DNA of 64,000 nt. Source: Kribbella jiaozuonensis (GTDB lineage: Bacteria > Actinomycetota > Actinomycetes > Propionibacteriales > Kribbellaceae). Of the stretch, positions 34,290 to 44,209 are shown in pieces. Position 1 is the first letter of the stretch. Each line of letters begins with the position of its first letter. The stretch spans positions 620,001 through 684,000 of the forward strand of contig NZ_SZPZ01000001.1 in assembly GCF_005233875.1 (NCBI RefSeq). Direction: 5' to 3'. Below the pieces are notes generated by a model. The model saw only the letters and a list, made by a program, of their open reading frames with translations. It had not been told where the DNA came from and searched no databases. A program made the position numbers and the translations under genes.

Positions 34290-35582
34290 CTACCAGTTGT
34301 GCTGCGGAGCAGGACTCGGCGGAAGCGCCACACCCTCCGGGTGGATCACATAGACGAGCCCACCCGAATGCGGCACCCAGGCGTTCTCGAAGGCAGCCCG
34401 GTCGTACGTAGTCCGCACTTGGTCGTCACTCGCGATCAGATGAGACGCCGGGTCGTTCACCACCACGTTGCCGGCGGCATCGAATCCGACGATCACCATC
34501 AGGTGCCCGTTGGTCCCGTATCCCGCGCCGGGCAGATCACCCTTCTTGAACGACAGCGAGGCCACCAGCGGGATCCCCGCCTTGATGAACTGCTCCGCCT
34601 CGGTCAGCGACCGCAGCCGGGTGATGAACCCGTCCACGCCACGACTCCCGGCGTACGCCGTGTTGAACGGCCAGTTGCCGGCACCGTCGTACGAGTAGTC
34701 GAAGACATGGCGAGCAGAGTGGTCCACCTGCGGATCCGGATCAGACGGGTCGACCCACGCGGTCTCGGCCGCGGTTGGACCGGCGCCCCAGTAGTCCAGC
34801 ACCATCGCGGTCGACGTCGCCGAGCACCAGGCCTCGCCCCCGCCGTCCCACTGCGGGTAGTGCCCGATATGCGTCTCCTGCGAATACGTCGGTACGTCGA
34901 GCACCATGCCCTCCGCGCCGCCAAGGGGGCTCACGGCAACGGTCTTGTCGGAGGGCAGCCGGGACGCCATCGCTCCGACGGAGCGGACGACCGGCGACTG
35001 CGTCGTACCGCTGAGCCGGTAGAGCGTGACCTTGAGCTGCCAGCGGTCCAGCCACTTGCCGGCCGCGGCCTGGAAGGTGTCGACGGCAACGGATCCGTCG
35101 GCGTCGCCCTGGCTGGGCACTGACGTGCGGTGGATGTCGCCGGCTGCGGTGTCGTCGCCGCCGGACCAGCGGCCCAGGACGTACCACTTGGTGGCGGCGC
35201 CGAGGTTCGTCGTACCGGCCATCGACACTTCGACCCAGGTCCCGGGCGGGGTGGTCGCGTTCCACGAGGCGACCAGCTCGGTCAGCCCGAAGCCGGTGCT
35301 GACGTGCGGCGAGATCCAGCTGGTCTGGTCGTAGCTCTTGGCGGTGCCGTCGCCGAACGGATCGACGTACGACGTGGTGCCGGTCGATGTGCCGAAGGTG
35401 AGGGCGCCGTCGGTGACGGTGGTGCCGAACCGGTCGCCGGCCAGGAAATCGGTGGTCGACGTCCACGTGTGGTAGGCGATCTCCCGGGCAGGGGCGACCT
35501 TGACGGCTTCGCTCGGCAGGGTGCCGGCGCTGAGAACAACCGCCCCGACGATCAGGGCGGTGACAGAACGGGCGGAGGTCAT
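34290..35582 (-). CDS. Secreted C39-family cysteine peptidase
   Basis: A 430-residue exported protein with an N-terminal signal segment (residues 1-25). Residues 30-215 are a beta-rich domain of unknown role. The C-terminal C39_2-type papain-fold domain has the nucleophile in GGEAWCSATSTAMVLDYWG, the His in NGHLMVIVGFDAAG and Asn/Asp in VVVNDPAS. These enzymes are stand-alone extracellular peptidases, not bacteriocin transporters. It ends the envelope cluster and has its own transcript. Confidence 0.82.
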   Translation of the reverse strand: MTSARSVTALIVGAVVLSAGTLPSEAVKVAPAREIAYHTWTSTTDFLAGDRFGTTVTDGALTFGTSTGTTSYVDPFGDGTAKSYDQTSWISPHVSTGFGLTELVASWNATTPPGTWVEVSMAGTTNLGAATKWYVLGRWSGGDDTAAGDIHRTSVPSQGDADGSVAVDTFQAAAGKWLDRWQLKVTLYRLSGTTQSPVVRSVGAMASRLPSDKTVAVSPLGGAEGMVLDVPTYSQETHIGHYPQWDGGGEAWCSATSTAMVLDYWGAGPTAAETAWVDPSDPDPQVDHSARHVFDYSYDGAGNWPFNTAYAGSRGVDGFITRLRSLTEAEQFIKAGIPLVASLSFKKGDLPGAGYGTNGHLMVIVGFDAAGNVVVNDPASHLIASDDQVRTTYDRAAFENAWVPHSGGLVYVIHPEGVALPPSPAPQHNW

Positions 35583-35643
35583 ATTTCGACGTTAGACCCG
35601 GATGGCACTCGCTGCCATGTGAGCGCGTGCCTTAGCCAAAAAC

Positions 35644-36201
35644 TTACGAACGCTTGTCCCATTCGGCTTTGAGCATGGCGAAGACCAGTTCGTCGGTCCA
35701 CTCGTCCTTGAGGTACTCGTTCTGGACGAAATGCGCCTCCTGGCGCAGGCCGAGGCGCTTCAGCAGATTGGCGGACGCGTCGTTGCGAGCGTCCAGCCGC
35801 GCGATGATCCGATGCATGCCGAGCTCTTCGAACCCGACCCGGAGCAGCTCGACGGTCGCCTCGGTCGCGTAGCCGTGACCGGCCGACTCCGGGTGGAAGA
35901 CGTACCCGAGCTCCCCGGTGCGCTGCTCGATGCTGTTCATGAACATGGTGACTTCACCGAGGTGCACACCGGTGTCGCGGAGGATGACCGCGGCGGTGAG
36001 CGCTTGACCGTCGCGGTCCATCGCAACGTCGGCCATCCGGCCGGCGAGTGCCTCCTTGACCTGCTCGGGCGTCCGTACGTCGTACAGCAGGTAACGGGTG
36101 ACGTCCGGGTTCGACTGCAGCTTCAGCAGGTCGTCGTAGTCGGTCTCGGTGTAGCCGCGCAGAGTCAGGCGGTCAGTCTCGATCGGCAGCGTGTAGCTCA
36201 C
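35644..36201 (-). CDS. GNAT acetyltransferase, RimJ/RimL type
   Basis: A 185-residue acetyltransferase. ETDRLTLRGYTETDYDDLL is the usual N-terminus of the RimJ/RimL group; the acetyl-CoA loop is HPESAGHGYATEAT and RLDARNDASANLLKRLGL the C-terminal motif. It probably acetylates an amine on a small molecule or a protein N-terminus; the substrate is not apparent. Start GTG at 36201. Confidence 0.85.
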   Translation of the reverse strand: MSYTLPIETDRLTLRGYTETDYDDLLKLQSNPDVTRYLLYDVRTPEQVKEALAGRMADVAMDRDGQALTAAVILRDTGVHLGEVTMFMNSIEQRTGELGYVFHPESAGHGYATEATVELLRVGFEELGMHRIIARLDARNDASANLLKRLGLRQEAHFVQNEYLKDEWTDELVFAMLKAEWDKRS

Positions 36202-36232
36202 CGGTCGAGACTATTCGACCGCCGCAATGCAA

Positions 36233-37063
36233 TTAACCGTTGGCGAGAGCCACCAGCCGGGACTGGTCGCCGTTGAAGCGGTCCTGGTCGATCGGCGTCG
36301 AGCTGTACTGCCAGATGGTGTGGAACGGCCAGCCGCCGGGCAGCGTCCCGGGCGCCGAGGCGTACCGGGCCACCCAGAGTGGGTTGGTCGAGTTGAACGC
36401 GGTGCTGTTACCGGTGCACTGGCTCCACCAGTCGAGGTTGGTGTAGATCACCGGGTCGCGGCCGGTCCGCGCCTTGTAGGTGTTCAGGAAGTCGCGGATC
36501 CAGGCGACCATCGAGGCCTGGCTCAGCCCGTAGCAGGTGGCGCCGTACGGGTTGTACTCGATGTCGAGTGCACCGGGCAGCGTCCTGCCGTCCCTGGACC
36601 AGCCACCGCCGTGGGCCAGGAAGTACGTGGCCTGGTTCGCGCCGCTGGAGTCGTTCGGAGTGGCGAAGTGGTACGCGCCGCGGATCATCCCGACGTTGTA
36701 CGAACCGTTGTACTGCTGGGCGAAGTACGGGTTCGTGTAGTAGTTGCCCTCGGTCGCCTTCGTGTAGGCGAACCGCTTGCCGGCGCTCCACTGCCCGGCC
36801 CAGTTGACGTTGCCCTGGTGGCTGGACACGTCGATACCTTCGACGCTGGCGGCGGGCGCCATCACGGCCGGGGCCGCGCTCTTGGTGGTGGTGTTCTGCA
36901 CCCAGCCCATGTACGCGTCGCCGGCTTTCTCGATGCCGTGCTGGCGGGCCTGGGGGGTCGGCTGGTGCGACCCGGTGCTTTCTGCGTTTGCTTGGGCGGA
37001 GCCGATCGAGGCCAGCAACAGGCCAAGAGTCACGGCGGCACCCGTGAAAAGGGCGGACTTCAC
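36233..37063 (-). CDS. Secreted GH25 lysozyme
   Basis: A 276-residue exported muramidase that cleaves the MurNAc-GlcNAc bond of peptidoglycan. A signal peptide ends near AQANAES. The catalytic domain starts at [13 protein letters not shown] (first catalytic Asp) and includes [18 protein letters not shown] and the catalytic pair in ALDIEYN. Four-residue WQYSS near the end is typical. The gene is divergent from cysS across 133 bases. Confidence 0.9.
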   Translation of the reverse strand: MKSALFTGAAVTLGLLLASIGSAQANAESTGSHQPTPQARQHGIEKAGDAYMGWVQNTTTKSAAPAVMAPAASVEGIDVSSHQGNVNWAGQWSAGKRFAYTKATEGNYYTNPYFAQQYNGSYNVGMIRGAYHFATPNDSSGANQATYFLAHGGGWSRDGRTLPGALDIEYNPYGATCYGLSQASMVAWIRDFLNTYKARTGRDPVIYTNLDWWSQCTGNSTAFNSTNPLWVARYASAPGTLPGGWPFHTIWQYSSTPIDQDRFNGDQSRLVALANG

Positions 37064-37164
37064 GGTTTCCTCCAGAGCGATGAGGGGCGGACAGAGCGCT
37101 CGGAACTCATTCTTACCCGACTCCGGAAAGAATCAACCTTTGAAGCTGTGGTGCAGGTGATTAT

Positions 37165-37188
37165 TTACCTAGGTAACCTCCCGTTACC
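37165..37188. promoter_or_regulatory. Overlapping palindromes upstream of cysS
   Basis: TTACCTAGGTAA (37165-37176) is a perfect 12-base palindrome, and its right half begins a second inverted repeat, GGTAAC-CTCCC-GTTACC (37172-37188). The sites end nine bases before the cysS start, between cysS and the divergent GH25 gene. They look like a repressor site; the regulator is unknown. Confidence 0.55.
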
Positions 37189-37196
37189 CTTGACCG

Positions 37197-38624
37197 GTGA
37201 CACTTCGTTTGTACGACACCGCGACAGCAGCAGTGCGAGATTTCGAGCCGGTCCACCCGGGCAAGGTCGGGATCTACCACTGTGGGCTGACGGTGCAGGG
37301 TGCCCCGCATGTCGGGCACATCTACAAGGAAGTGGTCTTCGACGTACTGCGTCGTTGGCTCGAGCGCTCCGGCTACGACGTCACCGTGATCGCGAACGTG
37401 ACCGACATCGAGGACAAGATCCTCGCCAAGTCCGCCGATCGCGGCGTCCCGTGGTGGGCGCACGCCTACGAGTTCGAGCGCGAGCTGCACTGGGCGTACG
37501 ACGTCCTCGGCTGCCGCCCGCCGACGTACGAGCCGCGTGCGACCGGGCACATCCCGGAGATGATCGAGCTGATCGAGCAGCTGATCGCGGACGGGCACGC
37601 GTATGTCGCCCCGGACGGATCCGGCGACGTGTACTTCGACGTGAAGTCCTGGCCGACGTACGGCGCCCTGTCGCACCAGAAGATCGACGACATGGAAGCC
37701 GCCGAGGACGCCGACCCCCGCGGCAAGCGGGACCCGCGCGACTTCGCGCTGTGGAAGGGCTGGACCGAGGCCACGCCGCGGACCGCTTCTTGGCCGGCGC
37801 CGTGGGGACGCGGCCGCCCGGGCTGGCACATCGAGTGCTCGGCGATGGCAGGCAAGTACCTCGGCGAGGAGTTCGACATCCACGGCGGCGGGCTCGACCT
37901 GCGCTTCCCGCACCACGAGAACGAGCTGGCCCAGTCGACCGCGGTCGGGCAGAAGTTCGCCCGGTTCTGGATGCACAACGCGCTCGTCACCACGGCCGGC
38001 GAGAAGATGTCGAAGTCGATGGGCAACAGTGCCGTCGTACGCAACGTGGTCGAGCGGGTCCGCCCGATCGAGCTGCGCTACTACCTCGTGCAGTCGCACT
38101 ACCGGTCGGTGGTGGAGTTCTCGTTCGAGGCGCTCGACGAGGCCGCGAAGAGCTTCCAGCGGATCGACGGTTTCATCACCCGGGCGGTCGAGGTGACCGG
38201 CGGGGTCGAGCCGGCGGACGAGCTGCCCGCGGAGTTCGAGACCGCGATGGACGACGACCTGGGTACGCCGGCTGCGATCGCCGTACTGCACAACACCGTG
38301 CGGGACGGCAACAAGCTGGTCGCCGACGGGGACTCGGTCCTGCTGCGGGAGACGCTCGCGTCGGTGCGCGGGATGCTCGGCGTACTCGGGCTGGACCCGC
38401 TGGCCGAGCCGTGGGTCTCTCGTACCGGTGGCAGCGACGAGCTCACCGAGGTCGTCGACGGGCTGGTGAAGGCGCTGCTCGAGCAGCGTCAATCCGCTCG
38501 GGAACGCAAGGACTTTGCCGCCGCGGACGCCGTCCGCGACCGCCTGAAGGCGCTCGGCGTCGTCGTCGAGGACACCCCGCAAGGACCACGCTGGTCTCTT
38601 GCATCAACAGACGAAGGAAGCTGA
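37197..38624 (+). CDS. cysS: Cysteinyl-tRNA synthetase
   Basis: A 475-residue class I aminoacyl-tRNA synthetase. Zinc-binding [16 protein letters not shown] includes the HIGH equivalent [25 protein letters not shown] is the cysteine pocket with Cys and His zinc ligands, and [10 protein letters not shown] is the KMSKS loop. The C-terminal anticodon-binding helices follow. Length and full-length synteny with rlmB mark it as the true CysRS and not the mycothiol ligase MshC. GTG 37197 starts at the family's usual TLRLYDT. Confidence 0.95.
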   Translation: MTLRLYDTATAAVRDFEPVHPGKVGIYHCGLTVQGAPHVGHIYKEVVFDVLRRWLERSGYDVTVIANVTDIEDKILAKSADRGVPWWAHAYEFERELHWAYDVLGCRPPTYEPRATGHIPEMIELIEQLIADGHAYVAPDGSGDVYFDVKSWPTYGALSHQKIDDMEAAEDADPRGKRDPRDFALWKGWTEATPRTASWPAPWGRGRPGWHIECSAMAGKYLGEEFDIHGGGLDLRFPHHENELAQSTAVGQKFARFWMHNALVTTAGEKMSKSMGNSAVVRNVVERVRPIELRYYLVQSHYRSVVEFSFEALDEAAKSFQRIDGFITRAVEVTGGVEPADELPAEFETAMDDDLGTPAAIAVLHNTVRDGNKLVADGDSVLLRETLASVRGMLGVLGLDPLAEPWVSRTGGSDELTEVVDGLVKALLEQRQSARERKDFAAADAVRDRLKALGVVVEDTPQGPRWSLASTDEGS

Positions 38625-38625
38625 A

Positions 38626-39591
38626 GTGCCAGGCAGTAGTCAGCGCAAGGGCGCCATCCGGAAGAAGCCGAAGGGGAACCCGACGGCCGGGTCCGGCGGG
38701 CGGGTTCGCCGTGGTCTCGAAGGCAGGGGCCCGACGCCGAAGGCGGTGGACCGGGTCAAGCACCCCGCGCACAAGCGGGCGAAGGCGGCCGAACGCGCCA
38801 AGGAGCGGGAGCGCACTCCGCGGCGCCAGGCGCGCAAGGACGGCGACGCGACCGTCGAGTGGGTGTACGGGCGGAACCCGGTGGTCGAGGCGCTGCGAGC
38901 CGGCGTACCGGCCTCCGCTCTGCACGTCGCCGAGGGCACGGAGCGGGACGCACGCCTGCGTGAGGCGCTGCTGGTCGCGGTCGAGACCGGTGTCTCGGTG
39001 CTCGAGGTGCCGCGGACGGAACTTGACCGCGTCACCGCGGGCGGTTCGCACCAGGGCGTCGCGCTGCAGATCCCGCCATACGAATATGCGCACCCCGATG
39101 ACCTGGTGGCCCGGGCGCACGACTTGGGCGAGGTGCCGCTGATCGTCGCGCTCGACGGCGTGACGGACCCGCGCAACCTCGGCGCGATCACCCGTTCAGC
39201 GGCCGCGTTCGGCGCACACGGCGTCGTCGTACCGGAGCGTCGTACGGCGTCGATGTCCGCCTCTGCCTGGAAGACGTCGGCCGGCGCCGCGGCCCGTATC
39301 CCGGTCGCCCGCGCCGGCAACCTCAACCGGGCGCTCAAGTCCTACAAGGACGCCGGTCTGCTGATCATCGGCCTGGACATGGACGGCGACGTCGACCTCC
39401 CGGACTTCGAGGCCGCGACCGAGCCCGTGGTTCTGGTCATCGGCTCCGAAGGCAAGGGCCTGGCCCGCCTGGTCCGCGAGAACTGCGACCTGATCGTCTC
39501 GATCCCGATGACGTCGGCCACCGAGTCGCTGAACGCAGGCATCGCCGCCGGCGTCACGCTGTACGAGATCTCCCGCCGCCGCGCGAGCTGA
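38626..39591 (+). CDS. rlmB: 23S rRNA (guanosine-2'-O)-methyltransferase RlmB, TrmH/SpoU family
   Basis: A 321-residue SPOUT methyltransferase. Residues 1-75 are a very basic disordered extension common in actinobacteria. [17 protein letters not shown] opens the substrate-binding domain, and the knotted catalytic domain has [24 protein letters not shown] and [14 protein letters not shown]. It modifies G2251 of 23S rRNA in the family prototype. GTG 38626 follows cysS by one base with GAAGGAAG as ribosome site; a longer start inside cysS is unlikely. Confidence 0.9.
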   Translation: MPGSSQRKGAIRKKPKGNPTAGSGGRVRRGLEGRGPTPKAVDRVKHPAHKRAKAAERAKERERTPRRQARKDGDATVEWVYGRNPVVEALRAGVPASALHVAEGTERDARLREALLVAVETGVSVLEVPRTELDRVTAGGSHQGVALQIPPYEYAHPDDLVARAHDLGEVPLIVALDGVTDPRNLGAITRSAAAFGAHGVVVPERRTASMSASAWKTSAGAAARIPVARAGNLNRALKSYKDAGLLIIGLDMDGDVDLPDFEAATEPVVLVIGSEGKGLARLVRENCDLIVSIPMTSATESLNAGIAAGVTLYEISRRRAS

Positions 39592-39600
39592 ACACACGAC

Positions 39601-39631
39601 AGCGCCCCGGACCGCGAAGGTCCGGGGCGCT
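39601..39631. terminator. Hairpin terminator after cysS-rlmB
   Basis: AGCGCCCCGGACC and its exact complement form a 13-bp stem with a GCGAA loop, nine bases after rlmB and before the convergent protease gene. Confidence 0.85.
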
Positions 39632-39646
39632 GACTTGTGCAGAGGG

Positions 39647-40531
39647 TCAGTAGACGCTGACGCCGTAGCGGGACAGCGCTTCGGTGACCGGCTGGAAGTA
39701 CGTCGTACCGCCGGAGGAGCAGTTGCCGGAGCCGCCGGAGGTGAGGCCGAGGGCTACCGAGCCGGCGAACAGCGCGCCGCCGGAGTCGCCACCCTCTGCG
39801 CAGACGTTGGTGCGGATCAGGCCGGTGACGGTGCCCTCGGCGTAGTTCACCGTGGCGTTCACTGCCTGGACCGTGCCGCTGTGCACACCGGTGGTGCTAC
39901 CGCTGCGCTTGACCGCCTGGCCGACAGACGCGTTGCCGGCGGACGTGATGTCCTGCGAGGTGCCGTTGTACAGATCCACCGTGCCGGGGTGGTTCGTGTA
40001 CGACGTGCTGTACTTGACGATCGCGTAGTCGTTACCCGGGAAGCTCGATCCGGACGTCGTACCGAGCAGGGTGGTCTTGCTGGAGTTCGAGTACCAGCTG
40101 GACGCGATGTTGCCGCAGTGACCCGCGGTCAGGAAGTAGTACGTGCTGCCGCTGCGGACGTTGAAGCCGAGCGAGCAGCGGTACTGCCCGCCGTAGATGG
40201 CGTCGCCGCCGGCGATGTACTTCGTCAGCTTGCCGGACATCTTCTCCAGCGTGACCCGGTCGCCGAACTGCTTGGTCACACCGGTCAGCTTCGACAGCTT
40301 CGCGCCGGTGACGGTGTCGTCGTACGACACGATGATCCGGCCGTTCGGGTCGGTCTGCCACGCCGTACCCGGGATCGTCGCGTCCTTGCTCAACGTCGAC
40401 GTGATCGCGGATGCGGACAGGGTGGCGGGGTTGACCGGCGCAGCCGAGGCTTGTGACGCCAGAAGTCCGGCGGCAGCAAGCCCGGCCGCGGCCAGGAGAG
40501 CGGTGGTACGGCGGAATGGGGACATGTTCAC
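39647..40531 (-). CDS. Secreted S1 serine protease, streptogrisin/alpha-lytic type (copy 1)
   Basis: A 294-residue preproprotein. Signal peptide to about residue 30 (ASQASAAP), a propeptide to about 107, and a mature domain beginning near [10 protein letters not shown]. The triad is His138 in TAGHC, Asp168 in GNDYAIV and Ser250 in GGDSGG, with disulphide cysteines at the expected places. GTG 40531 is chosen because GAGGAGG lies eight bases upstream; an ATG six bases later is also possible. Likely an extracellular nutrient protease. Confidence 0.9.
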   Translation of the reverse strand: MNMSPFRRTTALLAAAGLAAAGLLASQASAAPVNPATLSASAITSTLSKDATIPGTAWQTDPNGRIIVSYDDTVTGAKLSKLTGVTKQFGDRVTLEKMSGKLTKYIAGGDAIYGGQYRCSLGFNVRSGSTYYFLTAGHCGNIASSWYSNSSKTTLLGTTSGSSFPGNDYAIVKYSTSYTNHPGTVDLYNGTSQDITSAGNASVGQAVKRSGSTTGVHSGTVQAVNATVNYAEGTVTGLIRTNVCAEGGDSGGALFAGSVALGLTSGGSGNCSSGGTTYFQPVTEALSRYGVSVY

Positions 40532-40657
40532 GGTTTCAGCCTCCTCACGATGAGGACGCCTTCGGGGCGGGGCGTCCTTGACTTCAACCGTGTCCAGTCC
40601 TACCCCTAATCTCCCTGAGTATTCAAGAGGTTCCGGAGAGTAGGGGAAACCTGCGCC

Positions 40658-41536
40658 TCAGTAGATCGAGACGCCGTAGACGTTGAGGGCTTCCACTACC
40701 GGCTGGAAGTAGGTCACTCCACCGGTCTTGCAGTCACCGGAGCCACCGGAGGTCAGACCGAACGCCCACTGGCGGTAGAACAGCGGGCCGCCCGAGTCGC
40801 CCGGCTCGGCGCACACGCTGGTGCGGATCAGGCCGGCCACGCGTCCGTCGCCGTAGTTCACGGTCGCGTTCAGCCCGGTCACCCGGCCGCTGTGCAGGCC
40901 GCTGGTGGCGCCGGAGCGGTACACCAGCTGGTTGAGGCCCGGGTTCATCGCGGTGGTGATGTCCTGCGAGCGCCCGTTGTACAGGTACACGCTGCCGCCC
41001 GGGGGCTTCATCTTGATGTCGGTGCGGTAGACGACCAGCGAGTAGTCGTTCCACGGGTAGCTGGCGTTGACCACTGCGCCGGTGTAGACCGCGTGGTTCT
41101 GGTCCTGGTACCAGCGGGCCGCCGCGACACCGCAGTGACCGGCAGTGAGGAAGTAGTACTTACCGCGCCGCTGCACGTTGAAGCCGACCGAGCACTTGTA
41201 CTCGCCGCCGAACGTCGCCATGCCGCCGCTGATGTACTTCTGCAGCTTGCCGGGCAGCTTCTCCATCGTGATGTTCGAGGCCAGCTGCTTGGTCAGGCCG
41301 GTCAGCTTGATCAGCTTGGTGCCGGTGACGGTGGAGTCGTACGACACCACGACGGTGCCGTCCGGCTTGGTCATCCACGCCGTACCAGGGGTGTTGATCT
41401 GGTCGTTCAGCGTCTCGGTGATCGCTTTGGCGGAGAGTCGTGGCGGCTTCACCGGGTCCGCCTTGGCCGGTACGGCGGCGGCCAGGGCGAGCGCGGCAGC
41501 CGCCATGACGGCCGCTGTTCGTCGCAGGGTTTTCAT
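40658..41536 (-). CDS. Secreted S1 serine protease, streptogrisin/alpha-lytic type (copy 2)
   Basis: A 292-residue paralogue of the downstream protease with the same layout: signal peptide to VPAKADP, a propeptide and a mature domain near ISGGMATFGG. The triad is His in LTAGHC, Asp in WNDYSLV and Ser in PGDSGGPL. ATG 41536 is preferred because GGAAGG sits nine bases before it; an ATG six bases further upstream leaves too little space. The proteins share most of their motifs in order, so they arose by tandem duplication. Confidence 0.9.
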   Translation of the reverse strand: MKTLRRTAAVMAAAALALAAAVPAKADPVKPPRLSAKAITETLNDQINTPGTAWMTKPDGTVVVSYDSTVTGTKLIKLTGLTKQLASNITMEKLPGKLQKYISGGMATFGGEYKCSVGFNVQRRGKYYFLTAGHCGVAAARWYQDQNHAVYTGAVVNASYPWNDYSLVVYRTDIKMKPPGGSVYLYNGRSQDITTAMNPGLNQLVYRSGATSGLHSGRVTGLNATVNYGDGRVAGLIRTSVCAEPGDSGGPLFYRQWAFGLTSGGSGDCKTGGVTYFQPVVEALNVYGVSIY

Positions 41537-41620
41537 AGTCATCAGCCTTCCGGGGCGTACGGCTCTGATGCGCAAGATGGCAGCAAGAGGACGATCCCCA
41601 ACCTTAGAGGGGCCTGTGGT

Positions 41621-42205
41621 TCAGTCCAGGCGCAGGGAGTGCAGGACGAACGAGGCGAGTTCGCGGTACGCCTCGGCGTCGTTCAGACCGGTACGCCGGG
41701 CGATGTCGCCGCGCTGGATCGCCTGCATGGTGTGCGCGATCATCTCGGCCGCGAACGCGATGTCGACCTGCCGGAACGTCTTGTGGTTGATCCCGTCCTC
41801 GATCAGCTGCCGGACCCGCTCGGCGGCGATCCGGGTGTTCCGCTCGTACACCGACCGGGCCGGCGCGAACGTCGCCACGTCGTCCAGGAAGGTCCGGCTG
41901 GCCGGCCGCAGCGCGTCCGCGACCGCGTTCAGGTACGCCGCGATCCGCCGGTCGTGCCGGGTCTGCCGCGCGACCGCGGACTCCACCTGCGCGGTGGCAT
42001 TCTTGAAGTAGTGCTTGACCACCTCGACGGCGAGCTGTTCCTTGCTCGGCGCCAGCGCGTAGAGGGTCGTCTTGCTGCAGCGCAGCTCGGCGGCCAGGTC
42101 GTCCAGGGTGAACCTGCTGAACCCCTGCTCGAGGAACAGGGACAGGAGCCGGTCGAGGAGCTCGGACTGACGGCGGGTCCGCCGCCCCGGAACGACTGTT
42201 GTCAT
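41621..42205 (-). CDS. TetR-family transcriptional regulator
   Basis: A 194-residue repressor. The DNA-binding helices are RLLSLFLEQGFSRFTLDDLAAELRCSKTTLYALAPSKEQL, a classical TetR N-terminus, followed by a helical ligand domain. It is divergent from the acyl-CoA dehydrogenase gene with an inverted repeat between, so it probably represses that operon and is relieved by an acyl-CoA or related acid. Confidence 0.9.
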   Translation of the reverse strand: MTTVVPGRRTRRQSELLDRLLSLFLEQGFSRFTLDDLAAELRCSKTTLYALAPSKEQLAVEVVKHYFKNATAQVESAVARQTRHDRRIAAYLNAVADALRPASRTFLDDVATFAPARSVYERNTRIAAERVRQLIEDGINHKTFRQVDIAFAAEMIAHTMQAIQRGDIARRTGLNDAEAYRELASFVLHSLRLD

Positions 42206-42221
42206 ATCGAGACAGCATAGA

Positions 42222-42251
42222 ACGATACGGAACTATGTGCGCCAGTATCGT
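42222..42251. promoter_or_regulatory. Inverted repeat operator between tetR and the acyl-CoA dehydrogenase gene
   Basis: ACGATAC (42222-42228) and GTATCGT (42245-42251) are exact inverted repeats 16 bases apart in the 87-base divergent promoter region. The arrangement fits one TetR dimer pair controlling both directions. Confidence 0.55.
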
Positions 42252-42292
42252 CCGGAGTATCATTTCCTCAGCTGTTGATGAGGGGGTTCCTG

Positions 42293-43441
42293 ATGCCTGT
42301 CGACCGACTCCTGCCGACCGACGAATCCGTTGACCTGCTCGCCCTGGTCCGTGACCTGTGCGAGCACGAGCTCGCGCCGCACGCCGCCCGGGCGGAGGAG
42401 AGCGAGACGTTCCCGAGGGACGCGTTCCGCACCCTCGGCAAGGCCGGCCTGCTCGGCCTGCCCTACCCGGAGCAGTACGGCGGCGCCGAGCAGCCGTACG
42501 AGGTGTACCTCCAGATGCTCGAGGAGATCGCGTCCGCGTGGATGTCCGTCGGCGTCGGCGTCTCTGTGCACACGATGACGAGCTACGCCGTCGCGACGCT
42601 GGGGACTGAGGAGCAGAAGGCCCGGCTGTTGCCGGACATGGTCGGCGGCGAGCTGCTCGGGGCGTACGCGCTGTCCGAGCCGCAGGCCGGCTCCGACATC
42701 AGCTCGCTGACGACTCGGGCTGTCCGGGACGGCGACTCGTACGTCCTGAACGGGACAAAGGCGTGGATCAGCCACGGCTCGCACGCCGACTTCTACACGA
42801 CGTTCGCCCGGACCTCGGACGACCCGAAGCACGGGATCTCCGCGTTCCACGTGCCGGGCTCGGCCGAGGGGCTGAGCTTCGGGGCGCCGGAGCGGAAGAT
42901 GGGGCTGACCGGGTCGACCACGACGCTCGTGAACTACGACAACGTGCGGATCCCGGCCGGAAACCTGATCGGTGCGGAGGGCGACGGTATGCGGATCGCG
43001 TTGTCCGCGCTGGACTCCGGTCGGCTGGGGATCGCCGCGTGTGCGGTCGGTCTGGCGCAGGCCGCGCTCGACGTGGCTGCGTCGTACGCGAAGGAGCGTC
43101 AGCAGTTCGGGCACGCGATCGCGGACTTCCAGGGGATGCAGTTCCTGCTCGCCGACATGTCGGCCGCGGTCGAGTCCGGGCGGGCGACGTACTTGCATGC
43201 CGCGCGCCGGCGTGATCTCGGGCGGACGTTCACCCGCGAGGCGGCGATCGCCAAGCTGGTCTGCACGGACGCGGCGATGAAGGTCACCACGGACGCGGTG
43301 CAGGTGCTCGGTGGGTACGGTTACACCCGGGAGTTCCCGGCCGAGCGGTACATGCGCGAGGCCAAGGTGACCCAGATCTTCGAAGGCACCAACCAGATCC
43401 AGCGGCTTGTCATCAGCCGTGAAGTTTTGAGGAGCGTCTAG
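42293..43441 (+). CDS. Acyl-CoA dehydrogenase
   Basis: A 382-residue flavoprotein that forms the alpha,beta double bond of acyl-CoA thioesters in beta-oxidation or branched amino acid breakdown. Signatures are YALSEPQAGSD (FAD contact), QQFGHAIADFQGMQ, GGYGYTREFPAERYMREAK and the final FEGTNQIQRLVISREV, which carries the C-terminal catalytic Glu. ATG 42293 is preceded by AGGGGG at six bases; ATG 42278 is also in frame. The next gene starts at the base after its stop. Confidence 0.9.
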   Translation: MPVDRLLPTDESVDLLALVRDLCEHELAPHAARAEESETFPRDAFRTLGKAGLLGLPYPEQYGGAEQPYEVYLQMLEEIASAWMSVGVGVSVHTMTSYAVATLGTEEQKARLLPDMVGGELLGAYALSEPQAGSDISSLTTRAVRDGDSYVLNGTKAWISHGSHADFYTTFARTSDDPKHGISAFHVPGSAEGLSFGAPERKMGLTGSTTTLVNYDNVRIPAGNLIGAEGDGMRIALSALDSGRLGIAACAVGLAQAALDVAASYAKERQQFGHAIADFQGMQFLLADMSAAVESGRATYLHAARRRDLGRTFTREAAIAKLVCTDAAMKVTTDAVQVLGGYGYTREFPAERYMREAKVTQIFEGTNQIQRLVISREVLRSV

Positions 43442-44209
43442 ATGAAGTTCAGCCCGTCCGACGTCGCGCTGGTCACCGGTGGTGGTTCCGGGCTCGGAGA
43501 GGCGACGGTACGACGGCTTGCCGCCGACGGACTCGGCGTCGTGATCGTCGACCTGCCGTCGTCCGCGGGCAAGGCGGTCGCGGACGAGCTGGGCGACCGG
43601 GTCGTGTTCGCGCCGACCGACGTCACCGACGAGGCCGGCGTGACGGCCGCGCTCGACGCTGCGGCCGGGCTGGGTGATCTGCGGGTAGTCGTGAACTGTG
43701 CCGGCATCGCGACGCCGGGCCGGGTCGTCGGCCGCAAGGGTCCGTTGCCGCTGGCAACGTTTCGGCAGGTGATCGAGGTGAACCTGATCGGCACGTTCAA
43801 CGTCCTCCGGCTGGCGGCCGAGCGGATGATCGCGCTGGAGCCCGGCGAGGACGGCGACCGCGGCGTCGTGGTGATGACGGCATCGATCGCGGCGTACGAC
43901 GGTCAGGTCGGCCAGGCAGCGTACGCGTCGAGCAAGGGCGGGATCGTAGCGCTCACGCTCACCGCGGCAAGAGACCTTGCAGACAAGGGCATCCGGGTCG
44001 TCACGATCGCCCCCGGCACGATGGAGACCCCGATGCTCGCCGGCCTCCCCGAGGAAACCCGCACAGTCCTCGAGCAACAGGTCCCCCACCCGTCCCGCCT
44101 CGGCAAGCCATCGGAGTACGCCGCCCTCGTCCGCCACATCCTCGACAACCAACTCCTCAACGGCGAAGTAATCCGCCTAGACGGCGCCCTACGGATGCCG
44201 CCACGTTGA
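43442..44209 (+). CDS. SDR oxidoreductase, 3-hydroxyacyl-CoA dehydrogenase type II-like
   Basis: A 255-residue short-chain dehydrogenase. The NAD site is TGGGSGLG, followed by D in [12 protein letters not shown], the catalytic Ser in VMTASIAAY and YASSK. The insertion [20 protein letters not shown] resembles type II 3-hydroxyacyl-CoA dehydrogenases (17beta-HSD10 group), which act after acyl-CoA dehydrogenation. Directly adjacent to the acyl-CoA dehydrogenase and TTGA-overlapped by the Nudix gene. Confidence 0.87.
   Translation: MKFSPSDVALVTGGGSGLGEATVRRLAADGLGVVIVDLPSSAGKAVADELGDRVVFAPTDVTDEAGVTAALDAAAGLGDLRVVVNCAGIATPGRVVGRKGPLPLATFRQVIEVNLIGTFNVLRLAAERMIALEPGEDGDRGVVVMTASIAAYDGQVGQAAYASSKGGIVALTLTAARDLADKGIRVVTIAPGTMETPMLAGLPEETRTVLEQQVPHPSRLGKPSEYAALVRHILDNQLLNGEVIRLDGALRMPPR

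Noticed and set aside
37197..38624. MshC cysteine ligase instead of CysRS
   Set aside because: Length, the C-terminal anticodon domain and the rlmB neighbour fit CysRS; MshC lacks this domain.
36227..39142. A plus-strand open frame of 971 codons across GH25, cysS and rlmB
   Set aside because: It runs antisense to GH25 and out of frame through cysS and rlmB, which show full family motifs in other frames. High GC alone explains the lack of stops.
42260..44152. A minus-strand open frame of 630 codons opposite the acyl-CoA dehydrogenase and SDR
   Set aside because: Composition is Arg/His-rich shadow coding; both enzymes on the plus strand have complete catalytic motifs.
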